A DNA stretch of 64,000 nucleotides from Sporosarcina beigongshangi (GCF_016820535.1 NZ_JADHDY010000006.1:186001-250000); one strand, 5' to 3'. Positions 1 through 8,897 are shown, counted from the stretch's first letter. The notes: a model not told the origin generated them from the sequence alone. Translations and numbers: made by a program.

Positions 1-501
1 GACTGCGCCCGGAACGAACTCTTCGTGACAGCTGTGATTATTGGGGATTCGGGGCTTCACCACGGGGCGGATCTGGGAGTGATGCACCACCTGCTTGATG
101 CGCTCCCGGGAAGACGCGGTGTCCGCGCCGCGAGGCGTGTGCTCGCAGCCCTCAACCCAGCTTCTGAATCCGCGGGGGAAACCCGCATGCGACTGGAGAT
201 CACTGAAATGGACATTGTCCAACCTGAGTACCAGGTCTGGCTGGAGGCTGCAGGCAACCGGTACCGGGTGGACGGCGCCTGGCCTGACATCAAGTTGGCG
301 CTCGAATTTGATGGCAAGACAAAATACTTTGCCTACAGACGCACGGAAGAGGTCATCTACGAGGAGCGGCAGCGCGAGCGGGAACTCATGGAAGCCGGCT
401 GGACGTTTCTCCGGTTGGAGTGGAAGGACCTGAACAATCCGGACCTGCTGAGGAAGCGGATTATTGCTTCCATGGAGATGGCCCGCCGCCGCATGGGCTA
501 G
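1..501 (+). CDS. C-terminal part of a DUF559-type endonuclease-like protein
   Basis: The reading frame is open to the first base of the window, so the true start lies upstream; a GTG at 25 is only an internal candidate. About 166 residues are visible. The C-terminal half contains a VDGAWPD segment followed by ALEFDGKTKY, an acidic-x-D-G-K arrangement as in the Vsr/DUF559 branch of PD-(D/E)xK nucleases, then a basic helix rich in E/R and an FLRLEW strand that fits the end of that fold. Actinobacteria carry many such proteins, often with an N-terminal winged-helix domain that would lie outside the window. The function of the family is not settled; nuclease activity is an inference. Confidence 0.6.
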   Translation, partial: DCARNELFVTAVIIGDSGLHHGADLGVMHHLLDALPGRRGVRAARRVLAALNPASESAGETRMRLEITEMDIVQPEYQVWLEAAGNRYRVDGAWPDIKLALEFDGKTKYFAYRRTEEVIYEERQRERELMEAGWTFLRLEWKDLNNPDLLRKRIIASMEMARRRMG

Positions 502-526
502 GCAATAAGGAGCGGCACGTGACCGG

Positions 527-617
527 GGCGTGCCAAACCGCTGGCGGCGTGCTAAATTTCGCACGCCGTGGACGGTTTGGCACGCCGCGAGCCGCGCGGC
601 ACGGATATTGGCACGCC
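527..617. repeat. Nested GGCGTGCC inverted repeats between convergent genes
   Basis: A 14-bp perfect inverted repeat (527-540 GGCGTGCCAAACCG and 573-586) encloses a second, 7-bp inverted repeat (546-552 and 561-567) built from the same GGCGTGC word. A further GGCACGCC copy lies at 610-617. The element sits between the end of the DUF559-like gene and the end of the MBL hydrolase gene, so it could act as a bidirectional terminator. There is no T-tract, and the repeated word suggests a dispersed repeat family instead. Confidence 0.6.
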
Positions 618-643
618 GCCGGCTGCAGATTCGCCGGCGGCCC

Positions 644-1300
644 TTAGAACTCCACGGACTGGCCCGGATCGAGGTGCCGGAACACCACCCCGTGGGCCCC
701 GCTGATCCGGGCGATGTGCCCCTCGGTGAAACCCAGTCCGTTCTCGTTCAGCAAGGCATCGTGGATCTGGAAGGCCCGCGGTGCACGGACGGAGACCACA
801 AAGTCCACCACCTCGGACACCTTTGACCAGGGTGCGTGGACGGGGACCAGGAGGGTGCCCACGCTGACGCCGTCGGGAACTATTAGCGAGTCGCCAGGGT
901 GGTAGACGTCGTCATCCACAAGGTAGCCGATGTTGGCTACCATGGGGACGGTGGGGTGGATGAGTGCGTGCTGCCCGCCAAAGCACTGCACGGCAAAGCC
1001 CGCGGCCGTGAACAGGTCCCCCGGCGCGGCATCATGGACCTGCCCGGCCTGGTCCGGGGCGGCGGCACGCAGCGACGCCGCAACTCCGGCCGGCGCATGC
1101 AGCACGAGCGTTGGATTGGCGGCCAGGGCGGCAAGGACAGGCGGGGCGTCGATATGGTCGGGGTGCTCATGCGTGATGAGGACGGCATGCGCCCCGTCCA
1201 GCGCGGCCGCAGTTTCGGAAAAGACTCCGGGATCAATGGCCAGCACCCGGCCGTCCTGTTCGAGCCGGACGCAGGCGTGGGTGAACTTTGTCAGCAACAT
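644..1300 (-). CDS. MBL-fold metallo-hydrolase (UlaG/YcjG-like)
   Basis: A 218-residue protein with the metallo-beta-lactamase signature H44-E-H46-P-D48-H49, which binds the two-metal centre. A further H-P-G-D motif near residue 135 supplies the later metal-ligand Asp. An IHDALLNENG segment near the C terminus carries the expected last His. The size and the compact beta-strand N terminus (LLTKFTHACVRLEQDGRVLAIDPG is typical; only its first part is the diagnostic strand) fit the small UlaG-like hydrolases found across actinobacteria. The substrate cannot be inferred. The gene stands alone and runs divergently from zur with about 125 bp between them. Confidence 0.8.
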   Translation of the reverse strand: MLLTKFTHACVRLEQDGRVLAIDPGVFSETAAALDGAHAVLITHEHPDHIDAPPVLAALAANPTLVLHAPAGVAASLRAAAPDQAGQVHDAAPGDLFTAAGFAVQCFGGQHALIHPTVPMVANIGYLVDDDVYHPGDSLIVPDGVSVGTLLVPVHAPWSKVSEVVDFVVSVRAPRAFQIHDALLNENGLGFTEGHIARISGAHGVVFRHLDPGQSVEF

Positions 1301-1425
1301 GGCTCCAGACTATGCCCGGACGGTGGCCTCCGCCATGTTCCCGGCCAGCTTTCCGGCCGGTGCGATAGGCTGGTTGATTGAAAAGCTCGGCCGCAGGGCA
1401 CGTGGAATGAAAGAGGGTTGCAGGC

Positions 1426-1833
1426 ATGTCGGACGCACCGGTGAAGGAGCAGCGCATCACCAAGCAACGCCTTGCCATCAGCGCCGCATTGGACACGCTG
1501 GACGACTTCGTCAGCACGCAGGAACTGCACCGGATGCTGCATGAGCAGGGCACCCGCGTCTCGCTGGCCACCACATACCGGATCCTTGCATCCATGTCGG
1601 ATGAGGGCCTCGTGGACACGCTGCGCAATGGCGAGGGCGAGGCCGTCTACCGGCGCTGCTCGGCCACCAGCCACCACCACCACCTGCTGTGCCGCAACTG
1701 CGGGAAGACGGTGGAGATCGAGGCGCCGGAAGTTGAGAGCTGGGCAGCCACCATCGCCAGGGCCAACGGTTTCACGCAGGTCCAGCACACGGTGGAAATC
1801 TACGGACTGTGCCCGGAGTGCTCAGCGGCCTAG
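1426..1833 (+). CDS. zur: Fur-family zinc uptake regulator Zur
   Basis: A 135-residue Fur-superfamily repressor. The first 80 residues form the winged helix, with LATTYRIL as the recognition region. The dimerisation part holds a His run (H83-H86) and two CxxC pairs, C89/C92 and C129/C132, the structural zinc site of the family. The choice of Zur over Fur or PerR rests on context: a znuABC-type importer lies 1.6 kb away on the other strand with a palindrome in front of znuA. Zinc-loaded Zur would repress it. Start chosen at ATG 1426, preceded by a GAGGG ribosome-binding region. Confidence 0.8.
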   Translation: MSDAPVKEQRITKQRLAISAALDTLDDFVSTQELHRMLHEQGTRVSLATTYRILASMSDEGLVDTLRNGEGEAVYRRCSATSHHHHLLCRNCGKTVEIEAPEVESWAATIARANGFTQVQHTVEIYGLCPECSAA

Positions 1834-1885
1834 CCGCACCGCTGCCAAGTCCGACGGCGCACCCCGGCTCCCAGCGGCCGGCACG

Positions 1886-3379
1886 TCAGCGGCGGAGCCC
1901 CCGCGGCGCCACCAGAACTCCCAGCGGCCGGCGCACCCACCAGTTGCCGCTCGCTCGCCATTCGCGCCACGTGGTGAAGCGGTAGATGTCCACCCGCGCC
2001 CGCACAAGGGCCGGCGGCCGGCCCCCAAAAGGATCCGACCGCAGCAGCTTCAGCGCAGCCGGATCGGCGGCCAGCAGCCGGTCCAGGAACGGCAGAAACC
2101 ACTCCATCCCGGGCTGCCCGAGCGCCAGAAACCACATCATCCAGTCCAGCCGCAGGTGGTACGGCGCAAACTGCCGCGGCATCCGGCGCGCCTCGCCGGG
2201 CTTGCCGTGGAATCCGTATTCAAGCCATGTCGCCCCGTCCCAGCCCTCCACCACCACCTCGCGCCGCACCCGCGTGATGGACCCGAACGCACCGTAGGCA
2301 TTCCCCAGGCGCCACCGGTTGAAGCTGGCGTTCATCAGCTGACGGCGCGAAAACAGGTTCCGCAACGGCCGCCACGCCAGCACCAGCATGAGCACCCCCA
2401 CCAGAAGCACGACGGCGGAAAACCAGTCAGGCAGTCCCGCCGCCCCGGTGCCGCCAAGGAGGGGGACGGCTGCCGCGGGCATTGCCCGGTCCAGTCCGAG
2501 GGCGCGCAGCGCACCTGCCAGTGCCTCGTCGCCAATGGCGCTGCACGCCAGCACCAGTGTCAGCGCGTTCAGCCAGGCAAAGTTTCCGGACAATACCAGC
2601 CACAACTGCGTCGCCACCACCACGGCCGCGGCCCAGGCTGCCACCGGCTGCGGGGCGAACAGCAGGAACGGCACCGCCAGTTGCGCCGCGTGGTTGCCCA
2701 GCACTTCCACCTTGTGCAGCGGCTTCGGCAGGTGGTGGAAGAACCAGCTGAGCGGGTTCGGCATGGGCTGGGTCTCATGGTGGTAGTACAGTGCCGTCAG
2801 GTCCCGCCACACCCGGTCCCCACGCATCTTGATCATCCCGGCCCCGAACTCCAGCCGGAACACGAGCCAGCGGAACAGCCAAATGGTGATGACCGGCGTC
2901 GTGCTTTGACTGGAGCCAAGGAAGGCAGCCAGAAAGCCGGCCTCCAGAAGCAGGATTTCCCAGCCGAAGCCGTAGAAGACCCGGCCCACGTTGACTATGG
3001 ACATATAGCCCAGCCACAGGGCCAGGAACACGACCATGGGCAGCCATGGCGGGCCCAGCTGCGGCAGTCCAAGCACGACGGCAGCGGCGAGGGCGGCGCC
3101 GGACCAGGCCACTGAGCGCAGCATGCGGTCGGAGTAATGCCAGCGGAAAAGGGTCGGCCCCGGCCAGCGGACGGGCGATGGGCCGGGCCGGCCAGCGGGG
3201 CGGCGCGGCATCGGCAGCAGGCCGCGGTCCCCCAGCAGCACAGGGAATTGCCGCGCGCTGGAGACAAAGGCAATGACAAACACTGCCGCAATGCCGCGCT
3301 GCAGGATGAAGCGTGCGGCGTCGTAGTTGGCGCTGCCCAGTCCCGCCACGTCCAGCAGCCCGGTGTCGAGCCAGTCCAT
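1886..3379 (-). CDS. Lipase maturation factor (LMF) family membrane protein
   Basis: A 497-residue protein with an N-terminal polytopic membrane part and a soluble C-terminal part rich in W/R (YEIxR-like segments such as GATWLEYGFHGKPGE and FAPYHLRLDWMMWFL), the arrangement of bacterial LMF1-like proteins. In vertebrates LMF1 helps fold dimeric lipases in the ER; in bacteria the role is unknown. The gene follows znuB on the same strand after a 74-bp gap, so it may be the distal gene of the zinc operon. Linkage to zinc is inference only. Confidence 0.8.
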   Translation of the reverse strand: MDWLDTGLLDVAGLGSANYDAARFILQRGIAAVFVIAFVSSARQFPVLLGDRGLLPMPRRPAGRPGPSPVRWPGPTLFRWHYSDRMLRSVAWSGAALAAAVVLGLPQLGPPWLPMVVFLALWLGYMSIVNVGRVFYGFGWEILLLEAGFLAAFLGSSQSTTPVITIWLFRWLVFRLEFGAGMIKMRGDRVWRDLTALYYHHETQPMPNPLSWFFHHLPKPLHKVEVLGNHAAQLAVPFLLFAPQPVAAWAAAVVVATQLWLVLSGNFAWLNALTLVLACSAIGDEALAGALRALGLDRAMPAAAVPLLGGTGAAGLPDWFSAVVLLVGVLMLVLAWRPLRNLFSRRQLMNASFNRWRLGNAYGAFGSITRVRREVVVEGWDGATWLEYGFHGKPGEARRMPRQFAPYHLRLDWMMWFLALGQPGMEWFLPFLDRLLAADPAALKLLRSDPFGGRPPALVRARVDIYRFTTWREWRASGNWWVRRPLGVLVAPRGLRR

Positions 3380-3453
3380 GGTTCAACGCTAGACCCCTGC
3401 ACGCTGCACGGCCACAGCCTCCGGCAGTGGGCGGACCCAGTGCTGCGGAAGGA

Positions 3454-4329
3454 CTACGCCGCCACGGCAGGCCTCTGCGCCCAGCCGCGACGGCGCCGCC
3501 ACGCGCCAGCAACGCGGCACACGACATAGATGGCAAACGACAGCGTTGTCACATACGGGCTGATCGGGATGCTGCCGCCCAGTGCCAGCATGATGCCGCC
3601 AACGGTTGCCGTCATGGCAAATGCAACGCTTAGCAGAACCACCATGCGCGGCGCGGCCGTGACCTGCAGGGCGGCGGCCGCCGGGGTGATGAGCAGGGCC
3701 AGGACCAGCAGCGCCCCGACCACTTGGATGGAGAGTGCCACGGCAATGCCCAACAGGAACATGAACGCCAGGGACAATGTGCGCACCGGCACCCCGCGGG
3801 CAGTGGCGATGTCGGGGTCGACGCTGGCAAACGTCAGCGGCCGCCAGATCAGGGCCAGCCCTGCAACCACCACCAGCGCCGTGCCGCCCAGCACGGAAAG
3901 CTGGGTGGAATCCACGGAGACGATCTGTCCTGTCAGCAGCCCGAACTTGTTGGCGGAGCGGCCCTCATAGAGGGACAGGAACAAGATGCCCAGGCCCAGG
4001 CCAAACGGCATAATGACGCCGATCACCGAGTTTTTCTCCCGGGCCCTCACCCCCATGGCCCCCAGCAGCAGCGCCGCCAGGATGGACCCCACGAGCGAAC
4101 CGAAGATGACGTCGGCACCGATGAGCAGGGCAAAGGCCGCCCCGGCGAAGGACAGCTCGGCGATCCCGTGGACGGCAAAGGCGAGGTCGCGCATCATGAC
4201 GAAGGTGCCGATCAGCCCGCCCACAACACCCAGGATGGCCCCGGCCAGCAAAGTGTCACGGAACAGCGGCAGCAGTTCAGCGTAGTTTGAAAAGTTCAGG
4301 ACGGCATTGGAGAAATCGGTCCAGTTCAT
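3454..4329 (-). CDS. znuB: Zinc/manganese ABC transporter permease (ZnuB-like)
   Basis: A 291-residue ABC-3 family permease with about eight hydrophobic segments. It has the family's early motif GVVGGLIGTFVMMRDLAFAV (residues about 34-53) and LLVLALLITPAAAA in the second half. It overlaps znuC by four bases (ATGA), indicating translational coupling. Together with znuC and znuA it forms a complete high-affinity importer. Zinc is preferred to manganese because of the Zur gene nearby and because a separate Mn system (mntH/mntR) lies at 58-60 kb. Confidence 0.85.
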   Translation of the reverse strand: MNWTDFSNAVLNFSNYAELLPLFRDTLLAGAILGVVGGLIGTFVMMRDLAFAVHGIAELSFAGAAFALLIGADVIFGSLVGSILAALLLGAMGVRAREKNSVIGVIMPFGLGLGILFLSLYEGRSANKFGLLTGQIVSVDSTQLSVLGGTALVVVAGLALIWRPLTFASVDPDIATARGVPVRTLSLAFMFLLGIAVALSIQVVGALLVLALLITPAAAALQVTAAPRMVVLLSVAFAMTATVGGIMLALGGSIPISPYVTTLSFAIYVVCRVAGAWRRRRGWAQRPAVAA

Positions 4330-5132
4330 GCCCGCACCGTTTCCGCATGCCCGTCGAAGGCCGCGTCCGGCGTGCCCACGACCACCAGCCGGCCGTCCAT
4401 TTCCAGCACCTCAACGCGCGTCCCGTACAGCTCGGACAGCACCTCGGTCCGCATGACCTCCGACGGCGTGCCCAGCATGAAACGCCCGCCCGCCAAGTAC
4501 AGCACCCGGTCCACATGGTCCAGGATGGGGTTGATTTCATGGGTGACGAAGACGACGGCGGTCCCGTTGCCCTTGGCCTGCCGGCCCACCAAGGCGCTGA
4601 CTTCCTTTTGGTGGTTCAGGTCAAGGGAGAGCAGCGGTTCGTCGCACAGGAGCACCTTGGGGCGGGAGGCGATGGCCTGGGCAATCCGGAGCCGCTGCTG
4701 CTCGCCGCCGGAGAGCATGCCCACGGGAATCTTGCCGTAGCTGCCTGCCCCGACCTGGTCCAAAAGCTCGTCCACGCGCTGCCTGTAGGCCTTTCCGCGC
4801 AACCTGATGCCCCACTTGTGCCCGTCCACGCCCAGGCCCACGAGGTCGCGGGCACGCAGGGCGGTGTCGGCGGGAAATCCTTTCTGCTGGGGGACGTAGC
4901 CGATGGTGCGGCTGCCGCGTTTGGCGGGTGCGCCGTCGAGCATCACCTGCCCGGCGCTCAGGGGTGCCTGGCCCAGCAGGATCTTGAGGAAGCTGGTCTT
5001 GCCGCTGCCGTTGGCGCCAAGGACGGCAAGGAATTCGCCGGCTTGGACGTCAAGGTTCAGGTCCTGCCAGAGGGTGCGGCTGCCATATTTGAGCGTGGCG
5101 CGCTTGAGGCTGATGACGGGCGGGACGTTCAC
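4326..5132 (-). CDS. znuC: Zinc ABC transporter ATP-binding protein (ZnuC-like)
   Basis: A 268-residue ABC ATPase. Walker A is GANGSGKT at residues 39-46, the signature is LSGGEQQRLRIA, Walker B is VLLCDEP, and the switch His lies in FVTHEIN. It starts with GTG that overlaps the znuA stop codon (GTGA) and it ends overlapping znuB, so znuA-znuC-znuB are read as one coupled message. It energises uptake of zinc delivered by the lipoprotein ZnuA. Confidence 0.9.
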   Translation of the reverse strand: MNVPPVISLKRATLKYGSRTLWQDLNLDVQAGEFLAVLGANGSGKTSFLKILLGQAPLSAGQVMLDGAPAKRGSRTIGYVPQQKGFPADTALRARDLVGLGVDGHKWGIRLRGKAYRQRVDELLDQVGAGSYGKIPVGMLSGGEQQRLRIAQAIASRPKVLLCDEPLLSLDLNHQKEVSALVGRQAKGNGTAVVFVTHEINPILDHVDRVLYLAGGRFMLGTPSEVMRTEVLSELYGTRVEVLEMDGRLVVVGTPDAAFDGHAETVRA

Positions 5133-6067
5133 CGGGCGCCGGCCTTCGCCAGCGCCGCGGCCTCTTCCAGCGACGTGACGTTCGCGCCCATCCAGTCGAG
5201 GTAGTTGGTGCCCGGGGGCAGGGTTTCGGAGAAGTCGGCCACGGGGACCCCGGCTGCCTCGGCGGCTGCCTTGACCTCCTCGGTCTGGGCGCTTTCCGTC
5301 TGCTGGTTGTAGGCGAGCACGTCCACCGTTCCCGAGGCCAGCTGCTCCTTGAGCGCCGTCACGACCGAGGCGGGTGCGTCGCTGCCGTTCTCCACCGCGT
5401 GGGTGAACTCGGCCGGCGTGGTGTTGCTGAAGCCGGCTTGCTCCAGCAGGTAGCCGGGCACGGGCTCGGTCATGGCAGCGGTGCGCGGGGTCTTGTGGAG
5501 CGTGGTGAGGCGCGCGTCAAGGGCGTCCAGCTTGGCCTTGAATGCGTCCGCATTCGCGGTAAAGGAAGCCTTCTCGGCGGGGAGTGCGGCACTGAAGCGG
5601 GCGGCAAGGTCCTCTGCCAGCTTGGCCATGGTGGGCAGCGAGTACCAGACGTGCTCGTTGAAGTCCGCGCCCGTGTCCAGGCCGGACAGGGTGCTGACGT
5701 TCACGATCTCCGAGTCGGTCAGCAGCCCCTTGGACAGCTGGCCGAAGAAGTCGTCGTAGCCGCCGCCGTTTTCAATCCCGATCGCAGCCTTGGACACGGC
5801 CAGCTTGTCCTGGGCGTTGGCCTCATAGCCGTGGGGGTCGGCGCCGGCCTTGCTGATGATGGAGTGGACACTGACATGGTCCCCGCCAATTTCCTGGGCG
5901 ATGTCGCCGTAGACGTCGGTGGAAGCCACCACCGAGACGGTGCCGTCCTGCACGGCACCGTCCTGGCCGGTGCCTGCGGCCGTCCCGCCGCCACCGCACG
6001 CCGCCAGGGTCAGGGTGGCGGCGAGGCTTGCGCCCAAGACGAGCAGTGAACGGCGGGAGTGCGACAT
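5129..6067 (-). CDS. znuA: Zinc-binding lipoprotein (ZnuA-like, cluster 9 SBP)
   Basis: A 312-residue metal-binding lipoprotein. The frame extends further upstream, but the ATG at 6067 is chosen because it follows an AAGGA ribosome-binding site and begins a lipoprotein signal (SRRS, hydrophobic stretch, lipobox LAAC). Candidate metal ligands are His in ADPHGYEAN, His in NEHVWYSL and His in EFTHAVENG, the usual three positions of cluster 9 proteins. The His-rich loop typical of proteobacterial ZnuA is absent. The long upstream extension would put the palindrome at 6085-6107 inside the coding region, which is a further argument against it. Confidence 0.87.
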   Translation of the reverse strand: MSHSRRSLLVLGASLAATLTLAACGGGGTAAGTGQDGAVQDGTVSVVASTDVYGDIAQEIGGDHVSVHSIISKAGADPHGYEANAQDKLAVSKAAIGIENGGGYDDFFGQLSKGLLTDSEIVNVSTLSGLDTGADFNEHVWYSLPTMAKLAEDLAARFSAALPAEKASFTANADAFKAKLDALDARLTTLHKTPRTAAMTEPVPGYLLEQAGFSNTTPAEFTHAVENGSDAPASVVTALKEQLASGTVDVLAYNQQTESAQTEEVKAAAEAAGVPVADFSETLPPGTNYLDWMGANVTSLEEAAALAKAGAR

Positions 6068-6084
6068 GTGATTCCTTTGGTGCG

Positions 6085-6107
6085 TTATTGAGAACTGTTT
6101 ACAATAA
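6085..6107. promoter_or_regulatory. Probable Zur operator in front of znuA
   Basis: A 23-bp dyad: TTATTGAGAAC and GTTTACAATAA around a central T, with 9 of 11 positions symmetric. It lies 18 bp upstream of the znuA start. Fur-family boxes are AT-rich dyads of this size, and the zur gene is close by. The assignment to Zur is inference; the symmetry is seen directly. Confidence 0.65.
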
Positions 6108-6162
6108 GACCCAGCATAACGCATATTGGGAATCGTTCGCATCTAGCCTGCATTTTCCGGCA

Positions 6163-7221
6163 TCAGGCCTTGCGGCGCTCCTGCACATTGGTCTGGGTGG
6201 CGTCGCGGATCTCACCCACGAGCTGTTCGATCACGTCCTCCAGGAAGATGACACCCATGGTGCCCTCGTCGCTGTCGATGACCCGGGCCATGTGGGTGCC
6301 GGTGTGCTGCATTGTGGCGAGCACGTCTTCGATTTCCTCGTCGGCATGCAGGTTCACCATGGAGCGCACGCGTCCCTCGCCGATCGGCATCTGGTACCGG
6401 TCCAGCGGGATCCGCAGCACGTCTTTCAGGTGCAGGTACCCGAGCAGCGTCCCTTCGGCGTCGGCAAAGACAACCCGGGAGAACCCGGTCTTGCCCACCA
6501 TGTGCTCAAAGTCGACGGGTGTTGCCTCAGGCGGCAGCGTAACCAGTGAGGCCAGCGGAACCATGATGCCCTTGGCGGTTTGCGATGAGAATTCCAGGGC
6601 ACCGGTGATGAGGCCGGTCTGGTCGTCCACCAGTCCGCTGCGGGTGGATTCCTCCACGATGGACTGCACCTCCTCCAGCGTGAACGAGGAGGAGACCTCG
6701 TCCGCCGGCTGGATGCCAAACAGGCGCACGATGTGGTTGGCCGACCAGTTCAGTGCCACGATCAGGGGGCGCACCACCTTCGAGACCACCACCAGCGGCG
6801 GGGCCAGCAGCAGGGCTGCCTTGTCTGCCGCGGAGACGCTCATGTTCTTGGGAACCATTTCACCAAAGGTCACGTGCAGGAACGTCACAAGCGCCAGGGT
6901 CAGCACGAAGGCGACGGGGGCCGCCACGTTGTCCTGGACACCCACCGCATGCAGCGGAGCTGCCAGCAGGTGGTGGATGGCGGGCTCGGCCACGTTGAGG
7001 ATCAGAAGGGAACACACGGTGATGCCAAGCTGCGAACAGGCCAGCATGAGTGAGACGTTTTCCATGGCGCCAAGGGTGATCCTGGCTCGCTTGGATCCGG
7101 CGTCGGCGAGGGGTTCAATCTGGCTTCGCCGGGCCGTCATGACGGCAAATTCCGCGGCAACAAAGAACGCATTGCCCAACAGCAGCACCACCAGCCAGGC
7201 AATTCCGGCCCACGGGCTCAT
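6163..7221 (-). CDS. CNNM/CBS-domain membrane protein (HlyC/CorC family, short form)
   Basis: A 352-residue protein: an N-terminal DUF21/CNNM membrane domain with about four helices, then a tandem CBS pair (AKGIMVPLASL onward, ending at IFLEDVIEQLVGEI). It stops directly after the CBS pair and lacks the C-terminal CorC/HlyC domain that its partner upstream possesses. The start codon overlaps the stop of the preceding gene (ATGA), so the two are co-translated. The family is implicated in magnesium/cobalt efflux or resistance. The old name haemolysin should not be read as a toxin. Confidence 0.85.
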   Translation of the reverse strand: MSPWAGIAWLVVLLLGNAFFVAAEFAVMTARRSQIEPLADAGSKRARITLGAMENVSLMLACSQLGITVCSLLILNVAEPAIHHLLAAPLHAVGVQDNVAAPVAFVLTLALVTFLHVTFGEMVPKNMSVSAADKAALLLAPPLVVVSKVVRPLIVALNWSANHIVRLFGIQPADEVSSSFTLEEVQSIVEESTRSGLVDDQTGLITGALEFSSQTAKGIMVPLASLVTLPPEATPVDFEHMVGKTGFSRVVFADAEGTLLGYLHLKDVLRIPLDRYQMPIGEGRVRSMVNLHADEEIEDVLATMQHTGTHMARVIDSDEGTMGVIFLEDVIEQLVGEIRDATQTNVQERRKA

Positions 7222-8558
7222 CGGGAATCACCGCCTTCCGCGGGAGTGCCTTTGTTTTCGGCATCAGCCGCCGCGATGAAACGGATCCGGTCGATCCGCC
7301 GCCGGTCCACGCGGTCAACAACCAAGGTGCCGCCTTCGACGTCGACCGTGTCGCCGACCACCGCAATGCGGCCCAGCTCGGCCATCATGAAACCGCCCAC
7401 GGTTTCATAGCCGGCTTCGTCGGGGACGTTGAGCGGGCCGATGCGTTCGGAGACCTCGTCCGGGCGCATGAGGCCGGGGAAGAACCACGTGCCGTCGGCG
7501 GCCAGGAGGATGCCGGGCTTGGCGCGGTCGTGCTCGTCGGCCACTTCTCCCACGATTTCCTCCACGAGGTCCTCCAGGGTGGCCACGCCGGCGGTGCCGC
7601 CGTATTCGTCCTGGACCACAGCCATCTGCAGGTTTCCCTCGCGCAGCTCCAGGATCAGGGCGTCCAGGTGGACGGTTTCGGGCACGCGCAGCACATCCGT
7701 CATGATGGCGCCCACTTCAATGTCCTGACGCTTGTGGAAGGGGATGGAGACGGCCTTCTTCAGGTGCACGACGCCCAGGATTTGGTCAGCGGATTCGCCG
7801 ATGACAGGGAAGCGCGAGTACCCGGTGCGGCGGGCGGCGTCGATGATTTCCGTGACGGACTTGGTGCTTTCAATGGTTTCCACGCGGGTTCGCGGGGTCA
7901 TGACGTCCGCCGCGGTGCGCTCGGAAAAGCTCAGGGTGCGGGCCACAAAAGTGGCCGTACCTTTGTCGAGTGTGCCCATGGCGGCGGAGCGGCGCACCAG
8001 GGAGGCCAATTCCGACGGCGACCGGGCGCCTGAGATTTCTTCCTTGGCTTCCATGCCGAACAGGTGCAGCACCTTGTTTGAGAATCCGTTGAGCACCACG
8101 ATGGCGGGCTTGAACACCGCAGTGAAGATCAGTTGCGGCCGGGCCAGCGCCTTGCCGATTTCAAAGGACTTGGCGATCGCCATGTTCTTGGGCACGAGTT
8201 CGCCGATCAGCATGGACAGCAGGGTGGCTGCGGCCATGGCCAGGACCAGGGCAACGCCGGCCACGGCGGGCTCCGGGATGCCCAGGGTGCCGAGCGGCCC
8301 CGTGAGCAGGGCGCCGAGCGACGGTTCCATCAGGAATCCGGTCAGCAGCGTGGTCAGGGTGATGCCGAGCTGGCAGCTGGAGAGCTGGGTGGAGAGGGAC
8401 TTGAGACAGCGAAGGAGGGGAACCGCGGCCTTGTCGCCGTCAGTGACGGCCCGCTGGACCTTTGACTGGTCCAGGGCCACGAGGGCAAATTCAACGGCAA
8501 CAAAGAATCCCGTGCCAAGGATGAGCAGGAGGCCTGCAACGAGGAGCAACCATTCCAT
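7218..8558 (-). CDS. CNNM/CBS-domain membrane protein with CorC/HlyC domain
   Basis: A 446-residue protein with a DUF21/CNNM membrane domain (residues about 1-200), two CBS domains (ADVMTPRTRVETIES and YGGTAGVATLEDLVEEIVGE mark them) and a C-terminal transporter-associated CorC/HlyC domain (about 360-440). It is the first gene of a two-gene unit with the shorter paralogue. Likely a divalent-cation (Mg2+) exporter or exporter regulator; possibly the two subunits form a heterodimer. Confidence 0.87.
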   Translation of the reverse strand: MEWLLLVAGLLLILGTGFFVAVEFALVALDQSKVQRAVTDGDKAAVPLLRCLKSLSTQLSSCQLGITLTTLLTGFLMEPSLGALLTGPLGTLGIPEPAVAGVALVLAMAAATLLSMLIGELVPKNMAIAKSFEIGKALARPQLIFTAVFKPAIVVLNGFSNKVLHLFGMEAKEEISGARSPSELASLVRRSAAMGTLDKGTATFVARTLSFSERTAADVMTPRTRVETIESTKSVTEIIDAARRTGYSRFPVIGESADQILGVVHLKKAVSIPFHKRQDIEVGAIMTDVLRVPETVHLDALILELREGNLQMAVVQDEYGGTAGVATLEDLVEEIVGEVADEHDRAKPGILLAADGTWFFPGLMRPDEVSERIGPLNVPDEAGYETVGGFMMAELGRIAVVGDTVDVEGGTLVVDRVDRRRIDRIRFIAAADAENKGTPAEGGDSR

Positions 8559-8867
8559 TTACAACACCCCCGTGGGACTGCAGGGCCGGTCCGTGGCCTG
8601 GCTGCAGCGGGGGTTGGCCGCCGGCGGAGGGTGGTCGGCGCCGGGGCCGGCCACTTCGGGGGTCGAGGAACTGTGGTCGTGTGTGCGGGATTTGCCGGCA
8701 TGTGCAACGCTGCTGCAGAGGGACACCTTGGTGCTCCGCAAGCCGTTGCGCCGGCCCCTAGATTTACTTTCCATAGGATTTTCAGTGTACATGAGCTGCT
8801 GCGGCCGAGGCCGGAAGTGCGGTGGCCGCCACATGAACGAATGCTGAGAATCCGCTGGGAGACATTG
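8559..8867. other. Gene-free stretch upstream of the CNNM pair
   Basis: About 310 bp between two genes on the minus strand. No convincing coding frame, RNA gene or strong promoter was recognised; it presumably carries the promoter of the CNNM pair. Confidence 0.5.
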
Positions 8868-8896
8868 CCTGCGGGGGCCGGCGCCGGGCCCGCAGG
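8868..8896 (-). terminator. GC-rich hairpin after the flavin reductase gene
   Basis: Arms CCTGCGGG (8868-8875) and CCCGCAGG (8889-8896) enclose a further self-complementary GCCGGCGCCGG core. The hairpin begins directly after the flavin reductase stop codon. There is no T-run, so it is either a weak intrinsic terminator or a 3' end stabiliser. Confidence 0.55.
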
Positions 8897-8897
8897 T

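Noticed and set aside
1472-3115. Plus-strand frame of 547 codons across zur and the LMF gene
   Set aside because: Its translation is rich in Arg, Pro and Gln and overlaps two recognisable genes in other frames.
6111-6140. A second Zur box (CATATTGGGAATCGTTCGC region)
   Set aside because: Only a weak partial dyad; no symmetry comparable to the site at 6085-6107.
8559-8834. 91-codon minus-strand frame upstream of the CNNM pair
   Set aside because: Low-complexity Ser/Pro/Arg composition, no ribosome-binding site and no family resemblance.
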